Assembly (NCBI GenBank): GCA_002494725.1
Contig: DACG01000015.1
Span: 1-64,000, forward strand
Length of the DNA: 64,000 bases
Reading direction: 5' to 3'
From: Geoglobus sp. UBA235
Lineage (GTDB): Archaea; Halobacteriota; Archaeoglobi; Archaeoglobales; Archaeoglobaceae
This document shows, in pieces, positions 52,733 through 62,153 of this stretch. The translations under genes were made by a program, and so were the position numbers. Below the pieces are notes generated by a model. It had not been told where the DNA came from, made no database searches, and saw only the letters and a list, made by a program, of their open reading frames with translations. Within the stretch, counting starts at the first letter, position 1; every line of letters starts with the position of its first letter.

Positions 52733-53881
52733 TCAGACATTTTCCCATATCAGCCTTACCGACTTTCCGGTAAGTTCAGATAGCTTTCCTTCAATCATCC
52801 GTTTGACATGACCGATTTCCATTTCAACCTTTTTCTTCCGTTCACTGACGATTTCAATCTTTCTTTGAAGTTCTTTAATTGCTTTCTCTCCCTGCCTGTT
52901 ATCCGGTTTCTTGAGAGTCTTTATTCTGTTTCTGATGGCTGTAAGTTCATTCCTGAGCTTCTTCAGCTCTTCAAACTCAGATTTCAGCTTTCCGCTGGCA
53001 ATGTCATCCAGCGAACCGGTGATCATCTCTAAGCTTTTTTCCTTCAGTCTTATGCTCCCCTTTCTGATCTCCGATGCCGCTCCTGAGGCCAGCATGGAGA
53101 TATCATCCATGTTGCTGAGAATGTGATGCGTGTCGAGATTTATCCTTCTGCCTGTCATGTGTGCATATACCCTGAGGGGTTTTCTTGCGTATGCTATTTT
53201 TCTGTGTATCTCGGCTTCTCTTTTAGCTATCAGAGCATTCAGTTCCTCCTCTTTCCTTTTCAGCTCCTGAAGATCTCTGTTTTCTTTCATCTCTGATTTT
53301 ATCCTGCTTTCTGAATTCCTCAATTCCTCAATACTCTCTGAAAGTTCACCGAACCTTGTTCTGATCGTTCTCTCCTCCTCAGTGAGCTCCTTGAGCCTTT
53401 CAATTAGCCTGATCACCTCCAACAGTCTGTCAAGACCGAGCTCTTTTCTCTTCAACTCCACCTCCCGAACAGCTTCAGCGATGCTCTTCAGAAGTGAATC
53501 AATCTGCTCTATTTCGGGAGGATAGACTCCAAAGAGAAATCTGAACTGTTTGACCCTCATTACCGCAACCTTCTCAAGCCTTTCAGTTACCTCATTAAGC
53601 ATCCTTTCCTGATCCATTTCAGGAACTCCTTTCCAGAGGTTTTCCATAGCAGATTTAAAGTTTTCAGCCTGATTTCTGAGTCTCGGATGCATTTTCCCTG
53701 AATCCAGACTTTGAACCTCATCCAGAAGATCCCTGACCAGTTTTCTCAGCTCTGAAAATTTTTCGAACAGAAATGATCTGAACTCTAACTCTGGAGTGGA
53801 AATCATGTCGAGAAGCATTCTTTCTGCATCCTCCACACTCATTATCTCCTCTCTCTTCCTCTTCAGGAATCCAAAGTCCAT
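52733..53881 (-). CDS. long coiled-coil protein, unrecognised
   Basis: About 382 residues, highly charged and almost wholly helical. Heptad-rich stretches run about residues 120-240 and 300-375, around a middle part (KPLRVYAHMTGRRIN) that may be globular. No membrane segment, signal or catalytic motif is seen. Structural or chromosome/cell-division roles are possible but not shown. ATG at 53881 preferred over the TTG at 53884. Confidence 0.75.
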   Translation of the reverse strand: MDFGFLKRKREEIMSVEDAERMLLDMISTPELEFRSFLFEKFSELRKLVRDLLDEVQSLDSGKMHPRLRNQAENFKSAMENLWKGVPEMDQERMLNEVTERLEKVAVMRVKQFRFLFGVYPPEIEQIDSLLKSIAEAVREVELKRKELGLDRLLEVIRLIERLKELTEEERTIRTRFGELSESIEELRNSESRIKSEMKENRDLQELKRKEEELNALIAKREAEIHRKIAYARKPLRVYAHMTGRRINLDTHHILSNMDDISMLASGAASEIRKGSIRLKEKSLEMITGSLDDIASGKLKSEFEELKKLRNELTAIRNRIKTLKKPDNRQGEKAIKELQRKIEIVSERKKKVEMEIGHVKRMIEGKLSELTGKSVRLIWENV

Positions 53882-53964
53882 CAATCTACATTTTGAAAGA
53901 GCAGGTTAAAACGTTTTGCCGTTAAAGGCAAAACCAAATATAGGGATGTGATAAACAATCACTC

Positions 53965-54723
53965 ATGACTGAAAGAATCAGCCTGAATGTCGATGGGAAA
54001 AGGGTATCCCTTCTCAGGGGCAGGGAGAGAAAGATATTCTACATTCACAGCTCCGGAAGTGATGCGGAGCAGTGGAGGTACCAGCTTGAAGAGATTGGAG
54101 GATACGCCATTGATCTGCCAAATCATGGAAAGAGTGAGAGTGCTGAAATTGGCTCGGTGGATGATTACGCTCGCTATGTGAGCAAGGCCATAAGGCAAAC
54201 ATGCGGTAGTGCTGTTATCGCCGGACACAGCCTTGGAGGGGCTGTTGCCCAGAAGGTCTGTCTCAACTATCCTGAAACATGCATCGGACTTGTCTTGGTT
54301 GGAACTGGGGCAAGGCTGAGGGTGCTTCCGGAAATACTTGAGAACCTGAGGAAAAAGCCAGAGGATGCCGTTAAAAAGATACTTGAAATGGGATTCTTCA
54401 GAAAGGATGAGAGATATGAGGAGATGAAGAAAAAATACATCCAGAACGCAGAGGTGCTCCATCTTGATCTGTCCCTCTGTGACAGATTTGATCTTCTCGA
54501 GGACTACAGGAGTGGGAAGATGGAGATAGGTGTTCCGACCCTGATAGTTGTCGGAAGGGAAGACAGGCTGACTCCGGTGAAGTACGCTGAATTCTTCAAA
54601 AACCACATACCGGGCTCAGAACTTGCAGTAATTGATAATGCAAGCCACATGGTGATGCTTGAAAGGCCCGACGAGTTCAACTCAGTCTTGGAGTCATTCC
54701 TGAGAAAGGTCCTTTCTGAGTGA
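53965..54723 (+). CDS. alpha/beta hydrolase
   Basis: A 252-residue serine hydrolase. The nucleophile elbow is GHSLGG (Ser near 90), the acid is in VGREDRLTP and His in NASHMVMLERP. The substrate is unknown, but the surrounding acyl-CoA and organic-acid genes make an ester or thioester possible. Its 3' end overlaps by 47 nt with the convergent secreted-protein gene. Confidence 0.88.
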   Translation: MTERISLNVDGKRVSLLRGRERKIFYIHSSGSDAEQWRYQLEEIGGYAIDLPNHGKSESAEIGSVDDYARYVSKAIRQTCGSAVIAGHSLGGAVAQKVCLNYPETCIGLVLVGTGARLRVLPEILENLRKKPEDAVKKILEMGFFRKDERYEEMKKKYIQNAEVLHLDLSLCDRFDLLEDYRSGKMEIGVPTLIVVGREDRLTPVKYAEFFKNHIPGSELAVIDNASHMVMLERPDEFNSVLESFLRKVLSE

Positions 54724-55750
54724 GAGGTATCTCATTCTTTTTAGGTGCTCCTCTCCACTCAGAAAAAGTATCACCACAGCCATACTTAGCATAGGCAGCC
54801 ACATCATCACCGAGATTCTCAATGAATGCACTCACATACCCTCTGACACTCTGAACTCCGGTGCTTGAAGAAACCTGTCTGTAGCTTGTCAGAAAACCTC
54901 TCACATCTCTCAGTCTGAATGCTTTTGAGTCCGAGACCCTCAATCCCACTGTTTTAACAATTGACATCGGTAGCCCGGTTTCTGTCTCAAATCTTAAAAT
55001 AATGGTGGCCGGATACGTCTGGTTTAATGCACCACTCATCACATAGAGTCTGAAGGTAACATTTCTCTTCTCTCCCGGATTGAGATCACCGAGAAATGAA
55101 GTCAACGCCACAGGGTCCGGTCTGAGTGGAGGGGTGGTGTTTATCACAACAACGCAGTTTTTGAGTGTCTTTTCTCCGGTATTTTCAACCCTCACCTGAA
55201 CAGTTCCCTTCTCTCCTGCATTTAGTGTGCTCCTGACTGGAATCAATTTCACATCGTAATCCTTTCTTTTCAGAGTTATTTTCAGATATTCCACGGAGGA
55301 TTCATCCTCGTAATTTATCACCGGGTTTCCATTGAAAAGGTAATAGGCGATCTTTGAATAGCTCATCCTGAGGGGGACACTGTAAGTCCCGGATTCAGCG
55401 TTTTCATCAACCTTTATTCTGAAGGATACCTTCGAAACAATTCCGGATGGCAGATCCCCGATAATTGCAGGGTTAGGCGATTCAACAGTGAAAGGTGCTC
55501 TGCTGTCATCCAACTCCACCCTTAGATTTCTGGCAGTGGTCAGAAGGGGCAGAAGAGCCGAGGTGTTTTCATTAATCGGAAAATTGGATAGCGTTGCTTC
55601 ATTTTCCAGAATAACTGCCAGTACTGTCTCCTCTCCTGGATGAACCGTACCATCCTGAACCGATACATGAAACGAGATGTTCGCACCCGATGATGTTTGC
55701 AAAGCCAGTGCAAGAGTCAGAATGGTTAAAGCAAAAACGCCCCGCCTCAT
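54677..55750 (-). CDS. secreted COG1361-like surface protein, probable 3' frameshift
   Basis: A 357-residue protein with a signal peptide (RRGVFALTILTLALALQ) and two to three beta-sandwich domains typical of archaeal envelope proteins (GEETVLAVILENEA, GEKGTVQVRVENTGEKTL). The annotated frame ends without a membrane anchor after an odd polar tail. A shift near 54820 into another frame would give a helix MWLPMLSMAVVILFL and a basic tail ending at TGA 54694, just what an anchor would look like. The upstream PadR-like gene overlaps by 4 nt, so the pair is co-transcribed. In related archaea this pair is often followed by an RND-type exporter gene, absent here. Confidence 0.75.
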   Translation of the reverse strand: MRRGVFALTILTLALALQTSSGANISFHVSVQDGTVHPGEETVLAVILENEATLSNFPINENTSALLPLLTTARNLRVELDDSRAPFTVESPNPAIIGDLPSGIVSKVSFRIKVDENAESGTYSVPLRMSYSKIAYYLFNGNPVINYEDESSVEYLKITLKRKDYDVKLIPVRSTLNAGEKGTVQVRVENTGEKTLKNCVVVINTTPPLRPDPVALTSFLGDLNPGEKRNVTFRLYVMSGALNQTYPATIILRFETETGLPMSIVKTVGLRVSDSKAFRLRDVRGFLTSYRQVSSSTGVQSVRGYVSAFIENLGDDVAAYAKYGCGDTFSEWRGAPKKNEIPLTQKGPFSGMTPRLS

Positions 55751-56244
55751 TTCCTGCCCTCCATTTCCTCAATAAGGCATATCGCATTTTCCAGAATTTT
55801 TTCAGCTGCTTCTTTTGAGTTTTCAGCAGTTTTCGAAAGCAGTGCAACAAATTTTATCCAGTTTCTGAGTCCAAAAAGCCTGAGAAAGCTATCTCTTTTC
55901 ATCTGAACAAACTCAAGAAGGTTGTCGTGTTCATCACTGCTTATCACACCCCAGTCCTTGAGCACCTGAATTTTTGAAAGGATTGCCTGCTTTTCTCTCT
56001 CAGAGTATTCCTCAAGCACCCTCCTTCCATGCTCCGAAAGGGAGTAGATCTTTCTCTTTCCTGATACCCTTACCTCAAGAAAACCTGAATCAAGAAGTTC
56101 ATGAAGCAGAGGATAGACAGATCCGGGAGATGGCTTTTTTGCTGTTTTAATCCCTATTCTGTCGATGAGCTCCTTTCCACTCAGGTTTTCTTTCTCAAGC
56201 TCTTTTAAAATCAGTATTTTCAAGATCCCCCTGAGATGCTCCAC
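55747..56244 (-). CDS. PadR-family transcriptional regulator
   Basis: A 165-residue protein. The winged helix (LIDRIGIKTAKKPSPGSVYPLLHELL, pieces KPSPGSVYPLLHEL and KRKIYSLSEHGRRV) is PadR-like, followed by a C-terminal helical dimerisation part. It starts with GTG at 56244. The palindrome at 56276-56290 and a TATA-like run lie upstream, which suggests autoregulation. It probably senses an envelope stress or toxic compound and controls the secreted protein gene. Confidence 0.88.
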   Translation of the reverse strand: MEHLRGILKILILKELEKENLSGKELIDRIGIKTAKKPSPGSVYPLLHELLDSGFLEVRVSGKRKIYSLSEHGRRVLEEYSEREKQAILSKIQVLKDWGVISSDEHDNLLEFVQMKRDSFLRLFGLRNWIKFVALLSKTAENSKEAAEKILENAICLIEEMEGRK

Positions 56245-56275
56245 AGATCGGGAGAGTTTTAAAAATATAAAAATG

Positions 56276-56290
56276 TATCGGATACCGATA
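56276..56290. promoter_or_regulatory. PadR-type operator palindrome
   Basis: TATCGG and CCGATA flank ATA, a perfect inverted repeat just upstream of the TATA-like TTTTTATATTTTTAAAA of the padR gene (about 56256-56272). It shares the half-site ATCGG with the operator at 12017-12040. Confidence 0.65.
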
Positions 56291-56292
56291 TA

Positions 56293-57066
56293 TCACTTGC
56301 CAATCACAAGTCTGTATGGATCAATCTCATCTCTCAGAATTCTGAGCTCTTCCTCTGTTGGTGGCTCGAGAACCTTGATGTCGTCGGCAATAACGGGCCT
56401 GAAACCCATGTCATTCACAACATCGTCAACGCTCAGCCCTTCCCTCACAGCTATCAGTCTCATGACCTTCGTCTCCTCATCGAAGTCGAACATGGCCTTT
56501 GACGTTATAACTCTCCACGGGCCTGTACCCTTAGGCAACCCGTACTCCTCCCTCGTTTTTCCATCCATGACGTGTCCCGGAGATGTCACGAAGTCGCACC
56601 TTTCCACAAACCTTCTCTTTTCGTGATTCATCACAATTATCGTCTTCCAGCAGTAGCTCGCAACCTCGTTACCGCCTCCACTACCTGGGAACCTCACCTT
56701 CGGGCGCTCGTAATCGTCGCCGATCATCGTGGAGTTTATGTTGCCATATTTGTCTATCTGCGCCGCTCCGAGCATTCCGTAGTCTATGTAGCCTGCCTGA
56801 GCGTAGCTGAACGCTAAACCCATGCTGCACCACTGCAGACTTCTGTAGGTGTTCTGCGGACCGCCCATGGTGCCTCTCAGGAAAGGTGTCCTGCTCTGAG
56901 GGCCTATCGCTCCAAACTCGAACACCTGGGTTATGTTGGGAGTGTAAAGCCTCTCTGCCAGAAGAGCCACAACCTGCGGCATGCCCCAGCCCACGAAAAC
57001 AGTCTTGTTGTCCTCAAGCAGTCTCGCAGCCTGACAGATCATGAATTCAACATCCGTGTAGCTCAT
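56293..57066 (-). CDS. class I CoA-transferase, beta subunit
   Basis: A 257-residue subunit of the glutaconate/3-oxoacid CoA-transferase superfamily, also related to the ring-opening hydrolase IpdB. In VFEFGAIGPQ the Glu stands where these enzymes carry the catalytic Glu. GSGGGNEVASYCW is a conserved glycine loop. It overlaps the alpha gene by 4 nt. This gene pair is visibly GC-richer than its neighbours. Confidence 0.88.
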   Translation of the reverse strand: MSYTDVEFMICQAARLLEDNKTVFVGWGMPQVVALLAERLYTPNITQVFEFGAIGPQSRTPFLRGTMGGPQNTYRSLQWCSMGLAFSYAQAGYIDYGMLGAAQIDKYGNINSTMIGDDYERPKVRFPGSGGGNEVASYCWKTIIVMNHEKRRFVERCDFVTSPGHVMDGKTREEYGLPKGTGPWRVITSKAMFDFDEETKVMRLIAVREGLSVDDVVNDMGFRPVIADDIKVLEPPTEEELRILRDEIDPYRLVIGK

Positions 57067-58031
57067 CTGTATCCCTCCAGAATCTGGGCTTTCCTAACAA
57101 GCTCCTTAAGCTTCCTAACTCCAATCCTCTTCTCCAAAAACTCCTCATGGCTGTCAACGCTGTAGATGTACTCCTCAAGATACCTCTGCATGTCTTCCTC
57201 CTCCCTTATCGAGGAGAGCATCAGGTAGTGCTCTGAATCCATCTCGTAGTAACCCTGCGTGCCTCCGGGATAAGCTCCAAATGGCGCATGCACGACGGCA
57301 TCCACAAGATAGTAGGGGATGATGGTCATGTTGGGCTCCTTTCTGAACTCTATGGTCTCCACTATTCTTTCAGCGGAGATTATGACCTTCTTCGATGCCA
57401 TTGCTGTTTCAAGCGTGGCAACAGTCGGCCCGTAAACCCTCGCATTTCCGTAGATGTCGGCCTCCTGCACGTGTATTATTGCCACGTCCGGATTCAAAGC
57501 GGGCATTAAAGCAACAGGCTTTCCGGTAAACGGATCCTCAACTGCCAGCGCCCCAGACTTTTTGAACGTGTCCGTGCCGAGCAGATCTCTCGCGGGAATG
57601 AATGGTATGCCCATCGCTCCTGCAATCAGCCTGTAGGTGATGCTGCCGTTGCTCCAGTCGTAAACCTTGACCTCACCGTTCTGAACCTTCCTCGCTATGT
57701 ACGGCCCGAATCCGAGGAAGCCAACGTCAATCCTGTCAACACATCCGGCTCCGGCAAGCAATACACTCTCAAGCAGGGTAAACTTTGCACAGATCCACAG
57801 ATGCTTCTTTCTCTGCCTTATTATCTCCCTTATCAGGCTCTGCGGCCCTCTCGTAAGGCTCGAAAAGTCGTAGGCAAGGTAATCTCCGTCGTCCACGAAT
57901 TTCCTGACTGCCTCACTCTCATCCATCAGCTTGTCTTCCCAGTTCCTGTTCTTTCTATCTCTCACATACTCCCTGAAGTCATCTGGATCCATGAAGTAGA
58001 ATTCTGCATCACCCTTCTCCAGAATTTCCAT
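57063..58031 (-). CDS. class I CoA-transferase, alpha subunit
   Basis: About 322 residues of the alpha (GctA/IpdA-like) subunit. VGFLGFGPYIARKV and GIPFIPARDLLGTD are family pieces. With the beta subunit it would move CoA between an organic acid and a donor, or hydrolyse a ring-opened acyl-CoA as IpdAB does. GGGAGGT precedes the ATG at 58031, better than the TTG at 58037. Substrate not known. Confidence 0.88.
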   Translation of the reverse strand: MEILEKGDAEFYFMDPDDFREYVRDRKNRNWEDKLMDESEAVRKFVDDGDYLAYDFSSLTRGPQSLIREIIRQRKKHLWICAKFTLLESVLLAGAGCVDRIDVGFLGFGPYIARKVQNGEVKVYDWSNGSITYRLIAGAMGIPFIPARDLLGTDTFKKSGALAVEDPFTGKPVALMPALNPDVAIIHVQEADIYGNARVYGPTVATLETAMASKKVIISAERIVETIEFRKEPNMTIIPYYLVDAVVHAPFGAYPGGTQGYYEMDSEHYLMLSSIREEEDMQRYLEEYIYSVDSHEEFLEKRIGVRKLKELVRKAQILEGYR

Positions 58032-58184
58032 TTGCAAAACCTCCCGTTACCTGACAGTAGAAATTCTGTGAGGTGAAATTTAAACGTTTTTGACTCGATG
58101 CTGAAAAAAATTCAGTGTATCTCTTCTACTGCCTTCCGAAACAAAAAGAGACCCAGTCCAAAAAATAGATCAGAGTGAAAAAAA

Positions 58185-59231
58185 TCAGTATGAAAAGGGC
58201 CAGAGATCAAAGTACCGCTTCACCTTACGCAGGAGATTTGCTAACCCCTCTGGCTCAAGTATGAGAATCGCTGCAATTATGATACCGTAGAATATTGCTC
58301 TCAGTCCGAATGCTGAGGCTCCAAGCCATGGCATGTAGGGTGAGAGAACTGCCACAAGTTCTGTTGTGACCTGGGTTACCACAATGATCATCACCGAGCC
58401 CAGTATCGATCCCCAGACGTAGCTTCCAAGCCCCCCAACTATGACTCCAACTCCAAGCAGTTCCCATGACATCAGGAACGGAAAGTGCTCTGGAGTGACC
58501 AGACCGAGCATGTAGCTCCACATTGATCCTGCTATTCCGGCGTAAAAGCCTGAAATGGCAAACGCCATTGCCTTGAACTTCAGCAGATTTACTCCCTGTA
58601 TCTGGGCAGCATAGTCCTTTTCACCCATCATGACCATTGCCTTTCCAAGCGGTGTTCTGCCGATATGGGCTATGAGGTATGCCATCACTGCTGTGATGAG
58701 TAAGTAGAGATAGTACTGTTCAAGCACTCCGAACTGGTATCCAAATACGGCCAAGGGAGCCGTGTAAACTGCACTTCCCGGGATATCTCTCGTTATCCAG
58801 TTGAGAATCCACTCAATGATGAACTGAGCCGCGGTTGTTGAGAAGAGCAGATAGAAGACCTTTATCCTCAGCGAAGGCAGTCCGAAGAATACTGAAACCA
58901 GTGCAGCCATGATTCCAGCCACTGGCATTGCTATGAAGAACGGCACTTGATGAGAGATGAACGCCGTTGTGAATGCCCCGATTCCCATCAGTGCGGCGTG
59001 CATCACGGAGAAGAGATGTGCCTGTGTGAGCAGATTGAGACCCATGATGGTTATGCTGAAAATTGCAATGAGAAGTATTGCGTCCAAGTAAAACTCCGGA
59101 GCCGTGAACGGTAAAATCAGAAGAACAAGAACGAATATCCCCATCGCCCAGTAGTGAAATGGCTTCTCAAAGAAGGACATGTCTGCCCTGTAGCTCTCCT
59201 TTATCACACCGCATGGTCTTGAACTTGCCAT
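58185..59231 (-). CDS. livM: Liv-type ABC transporter permease (LivM-like)
   Basis: A 348-residue permease with about nine helices. AGSMWSYMLGLVTPEHFPF and GGLGSYVWGSILGSV are LivM-type segments. AGGAGGTTG precedes the ATG. It follows livH by 21 nt in a five-gene transporter operon. Despite the Liv name, the neighbours suggest an organic or fatty acid substrate as well as branched amino acids. Confidence 0.9.
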   Translation of the reverse strand: MASSRPCGVIKESYRADMSFFEKPFHYWAMGIFVLVLLILPFTAPEFYLDAILLIAIFSITIMGLNLLTQAHLFSVMHAALMGIGAFTTAFISHQVPFFIAMPVAGIMAALVSVFFGLPSLRIKVFYLLFSTTAAQFIIEWILNWITRDIPGSAVYTAPLAVFGYQFGVLEQYYLYLLITAVMAYLIAHIGRTPLGKAMVMMGEKDYAAQIQGVNLLKFKAMAFAISGFYAGIAGSMWSYMLGLVTPEHFPFLMSWELLGVGVIVGGLGSYVWGSILGSVMIIVVTQVTTELVAVLSPYMPWLGASAFGLRAIFYGIIIAAILILEPEGLANLLRKVKRYFDLWPFSY

Positions 59232-59252
59232 TTTTCAACCTCCTTCACCATA

Positions 59253-60161
59253 TCAAACTCTCTCTATCCTCACGGTACCGAAAAGACCGTATGGTTTCAC
59301 AAGCAGAACTATCAGCAGAACGATGTACGGAATTATATCTCTGATTCCGGGAATGTAGGCGTTGAGTATTGTTCCGACTGTGTGCTCTATGAGCCCGAGA
59401 AGCAGTCCGCCAAGCATTGCTCCTCCTGGACTGTCGAGCCCGCCAATGAGTGCTGCAGGCAATGCTCTTGCAAGCCCTAAGTAGGAAACTATGACCGTTA
59501 TACCATTTATAGCACCCAGAACCAGTCCTGCAAGGAATGCAGCAACGTAGGCGATCATCCAGGTGTATGTGTAGATTTTTTTGATGCTTATTCCGTGAGT
59601 TGCCGCAGCCTCGGGATCAAGTGACACGGCTCTCATTGCAAATCCGAAGAGTGTCTTTCTGAAGAGATACAGAAACGAGCCAAATATCAGAATCGCTCCT
59701 GCAATGCTCCAGAGGTAGACGTACGGAATTTCGATCGGTCCAATGCTCAGTGGAATCGGTGGAAAGACCTCATGCTGCCCTGGAAAAACCCTGAGCACGG
59801 TCCCCCACTTCACTATGGTTGCACCCCTTAGAATCATCCCAAGGGCAACCGTCATCATTATGAGTGAAAGTATGGACTGGCCGTAAAGTGGTCTCATCAG
59901 GAATCTCTCTGTGCCAACAGCAATAACAAGGCCGAATATGGATGCAAGCACCAGCCCGAGAATGAGATTTATCACAGGATTCTGAACCAGAGCAAGCCCT
60001 GAAAATGCAAAGATGAGATAGGCTCCAAGAAGGACCATGTCTCCAACTGCAATGTTGACTATCTTTCCAACCCTGTATATCAGAACAAACGAGAGTGCCA
60101 TGACTCCGTAAATCGTTCCCGCTGCAAGTCCCATAACAATCATTTCAAGAAGGACCATCAC
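59253..60161 (-). CDS. livH: Liv-type ABC transporter permease (LivH-like)
   Basis: A 302-residue permease with about eight helices. GTIYGVMALSFVLIYRVGK at the start and ALIGGLDSPGGAMLGGLLLG near the C-terminus (shortened: GGLDSPGGAMLGG) are hallmarks. It overlaps the acyl-CoA synthetase gene by 4 nt. It would form the channel with LivM. Confidence 0.92.
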   Translation of the reverse strand: MMVLLEMIVMGLAAGTIYGVMALSFVLIYRVGKIVNIAVGDMVLLGAYLIFAFSGLALVQNPVINLILGLVLASIFGLVIAVGTERFLMRPLYGQSILSLIMMTVALGMILRGATIVKWGTVLRVFPGQHEVFPPIPLSIGPIEIPYVYLWSIAGAILIFGSFLYLFRKTLFGFAMRAVSLDPEAAATHGISIKKIYTYTWMIAYVAAFLAGLVLGAINGITVIVSYLGLARALPAALIGGLDSPGGAMLGGLLLGLIEHTVGTILNAYIPGIRDIIPYIVLLIVLLVKPYGLFGTVRIERV

Positions 60162-62152
60162 TCAACCCTCCTTATCTTCATCCTAACCCTAACCTGATCT
60201 CTCGTACCATCCTCATACTTGATCTCTCCAACAAAATCAACCTCTTCAACATCGCTGTAAAGAGCTTCAATAACCTCCCTGTACCTCTCTCTAATCAGCC
60301 CCCTTCTGAGCTTCCTTGTTCTTGTCATCTCCTCATCATCAGGGTCAAACTCCTTGTAGAGAGATATGAACTTCCTTATCTTCATTGACTCCTGAAGGTT
60401 CTTGTTGACTTCCCTCACAACACCTTCTAAGAGATCATAAACCTCAGGCTTTTGAGAGAGATCCACATAACCTGTGAATGGAATGTTGTTGTCCTCAGCC
60501 CACTTTGCAACATTCTCAAAGTGAATGTTGAGGATTGCGGTGACGTAGGGTCGCCCATTGTCCAGAATCATTGCCTCTCTTATGTAGGGGCTGAACTTTA
60601 ATCTGTTTTCAAGATGCTGCGGTGAGACAATCGTTCCATCCTGCAGGGTTATGACATCTGCAAGCCTGTCAACAACAACCAGATGCCCCTTGGCATCTAC
60701 CATACCCATGTCCCCTGAGTAAAGCCAGCCGTTGACAACCTCGTCCTCGTACGGCCTGTCATAGTATCCCAGCATCACAGCAGGACTCTTGGATATTATC
60801 TCTCCTCTCTTAGTTATTGCTATGACCGTTTTTGGAAGCGGCTTTCCACTTGTCCAGGGATCAACATCTCCATCCCTGTGGAGGCATGAGATGCCGGATA
60901 TTTCAGTCTGACCGTAGATCTGCTTCATGTTAACGCCCATCGCCCTGAGCATTCTAAAATCATCCACAGAAACCTGGGCTCCTCCTGTGAATGCGTGTCT
61001 TATCCTCTTCAATCCGAGCTTGTCAAGAATCGGTCTGAACACCACATAATAAGCGATTTTTCTTGCAAACCTAAGATGTGCTGGTATCGCCTCCCCCCTG
61101 AACTCCCTGTCAACACAGCCATATCCAACCTTCATGGCTATATCATAGACTTTTCTCTTCAGCCTGCCCGCATCGGCAATTTTTACCTGAACTTCAGCAA
61201 GCATATCTCGCCAGATTCTTGGAGGACCGAACATTATTGTAGGGCCAAGCTCTCTTAAATCTCTGTTAACGGTTTCGGGCTCCTCGTAGAAGTTGACCCT
61301 GAAACCTGTTGTCAGACCGCATGAGAAGACCATCATCTGCTCTCCTATCCATGCCAGCGGAAGGAATGAAAAGTAGTCCTCCTCTATGCTCATCGAAACA
61401 ACCCTCTGCAGGGCGAGACCCATGAACATCATGTTTTCGTAGCTCAGCATAACGCATTTTGGCACACCTGTTGTTCCAGATGAGGTGGCAAAGCATGCGA
61501 CATCATTTCTGTTCTGGGAATTCAGATTTTCCTCAAAAAGACCCGGCTCCTTTCTTGCAAGCTCCTCTCCAAGCTTCATCACATCATCAACGCTTATGAG
61601 CATGGGATTGTCCCTGTATCTCCACATTCCCGTCCAGTCCTTGACAATTATCTTTGCAACTTCCGGAAGTTCGTCGATTATACTCAGCACCTTATCTGTC
61701 TGCTCCTGATCCTCGCAGTATATCCACCTCGATCCGCTGTTCTGGATCAAGGGCAAAAGCTGCTCCGCAAGATTGTCCTGATAAACCCCGAAGGGGATAC
61801 CTCTCGCTGCCTCTGCTGCAAGATACGTGTAGAGCCACTCAGGTCTGTTATCACCAACAAGCGTTATCTTGTCATCCTTCTCAAAACCAAGAGCTATGAG
61901 TCCGAGTGATAGCTTCCTGACATTCTCCAGGTACTCCTTCCATGTTACCCTCTGCCATATTCCATGCTTTTTTTCCCTGAGTGCCGTCTTGTCTCCTATT
62001 TCCTTCGAGTTCCTGAGTAAAAGTTTGGGGAAGGTATCATATCCCTCCGGAATTTCTACCTCGACATCCTCTCCATAAATGTATGTCTCTATCTCTTCCG
62101 GAGCACTGTCTAAGGCCTCTTTAACCCATGAAGGAAGGTTTCCTGCTTGCAT
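60158..62152 (-). CDS. AMP-forming acyl-CoA synthetase
   Basis: A 664-residue adenylate-forming ligase. ATSSGTTGVPKCVM is the P-loop (A3), YGQTEISG (A5), GWLYSGDMG (A7) and the lysine-bearing C-terminal domain follow. The type is like long-chain fatty-acid-CoA ligases. It lies between the permease genes and the ATPase genes of the Liv-type transporter, so it probably activates the transported acid as it enters the cell. It overlaps livH by 4 nt. Confidence 0.93.
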   Translation of the reverse strand: MQAGNLPSWVKEALDSAPEEIETYIYGEDVEVEIPEGYDTFPKLLLRNSKEIGDKTALREKKHGIWQRVTWKEYLENVRKLSLGLIALGFEKDDKITLVGDNRPEWLYTYLAAEAARGIPFGVYQDNLAEQLLPLIQNSGSRWIYCEDQEQTDKVLSIIDELPEVAKIIVKDWTGMWRYRDNPMLISVDDVMKLGEELARKEPGLFEENLNSQNRNDVACFATSSGTTGVPKCVMLSYENMMFMGLALQRVVSMSIEEDYFSFLPLAWIGEQMMVFSCGLTTGFRVNFYEEPETVNRDLRELGPTIMFGPPRIWRDMLAEVQVKIADAGRLKRKVYDIAMKVGYGCVDREFRGEAIPAHLRFARKIAYYVVFRPILDKLGLKRIRHAFTGGAQVSVDDFRMLRAMGVNMKQIYGQTEISGISCLHRDGDVDPWTSGKPLPKTVIAITKRGEIISKSPAVMLGYYDRPYEDEVVNGWLYSGDMGMVDAKGHLVVVDRLADVITLQDGTIVSPQHLENRLKFSPYIREAMILDNGRPYVTAILNIHFENVAKWAEDNNIPFTGYVDLSQKPEVYDLLEGVVREVNKNLQESMKIRKFISLYKEFDPDDEEMTRTRKLRRGLIRERYREVIEALYSDVEEVDFVGEIKYEDGTRDQVRVRMKIRRVE

Positions 62153-62153
62153 G

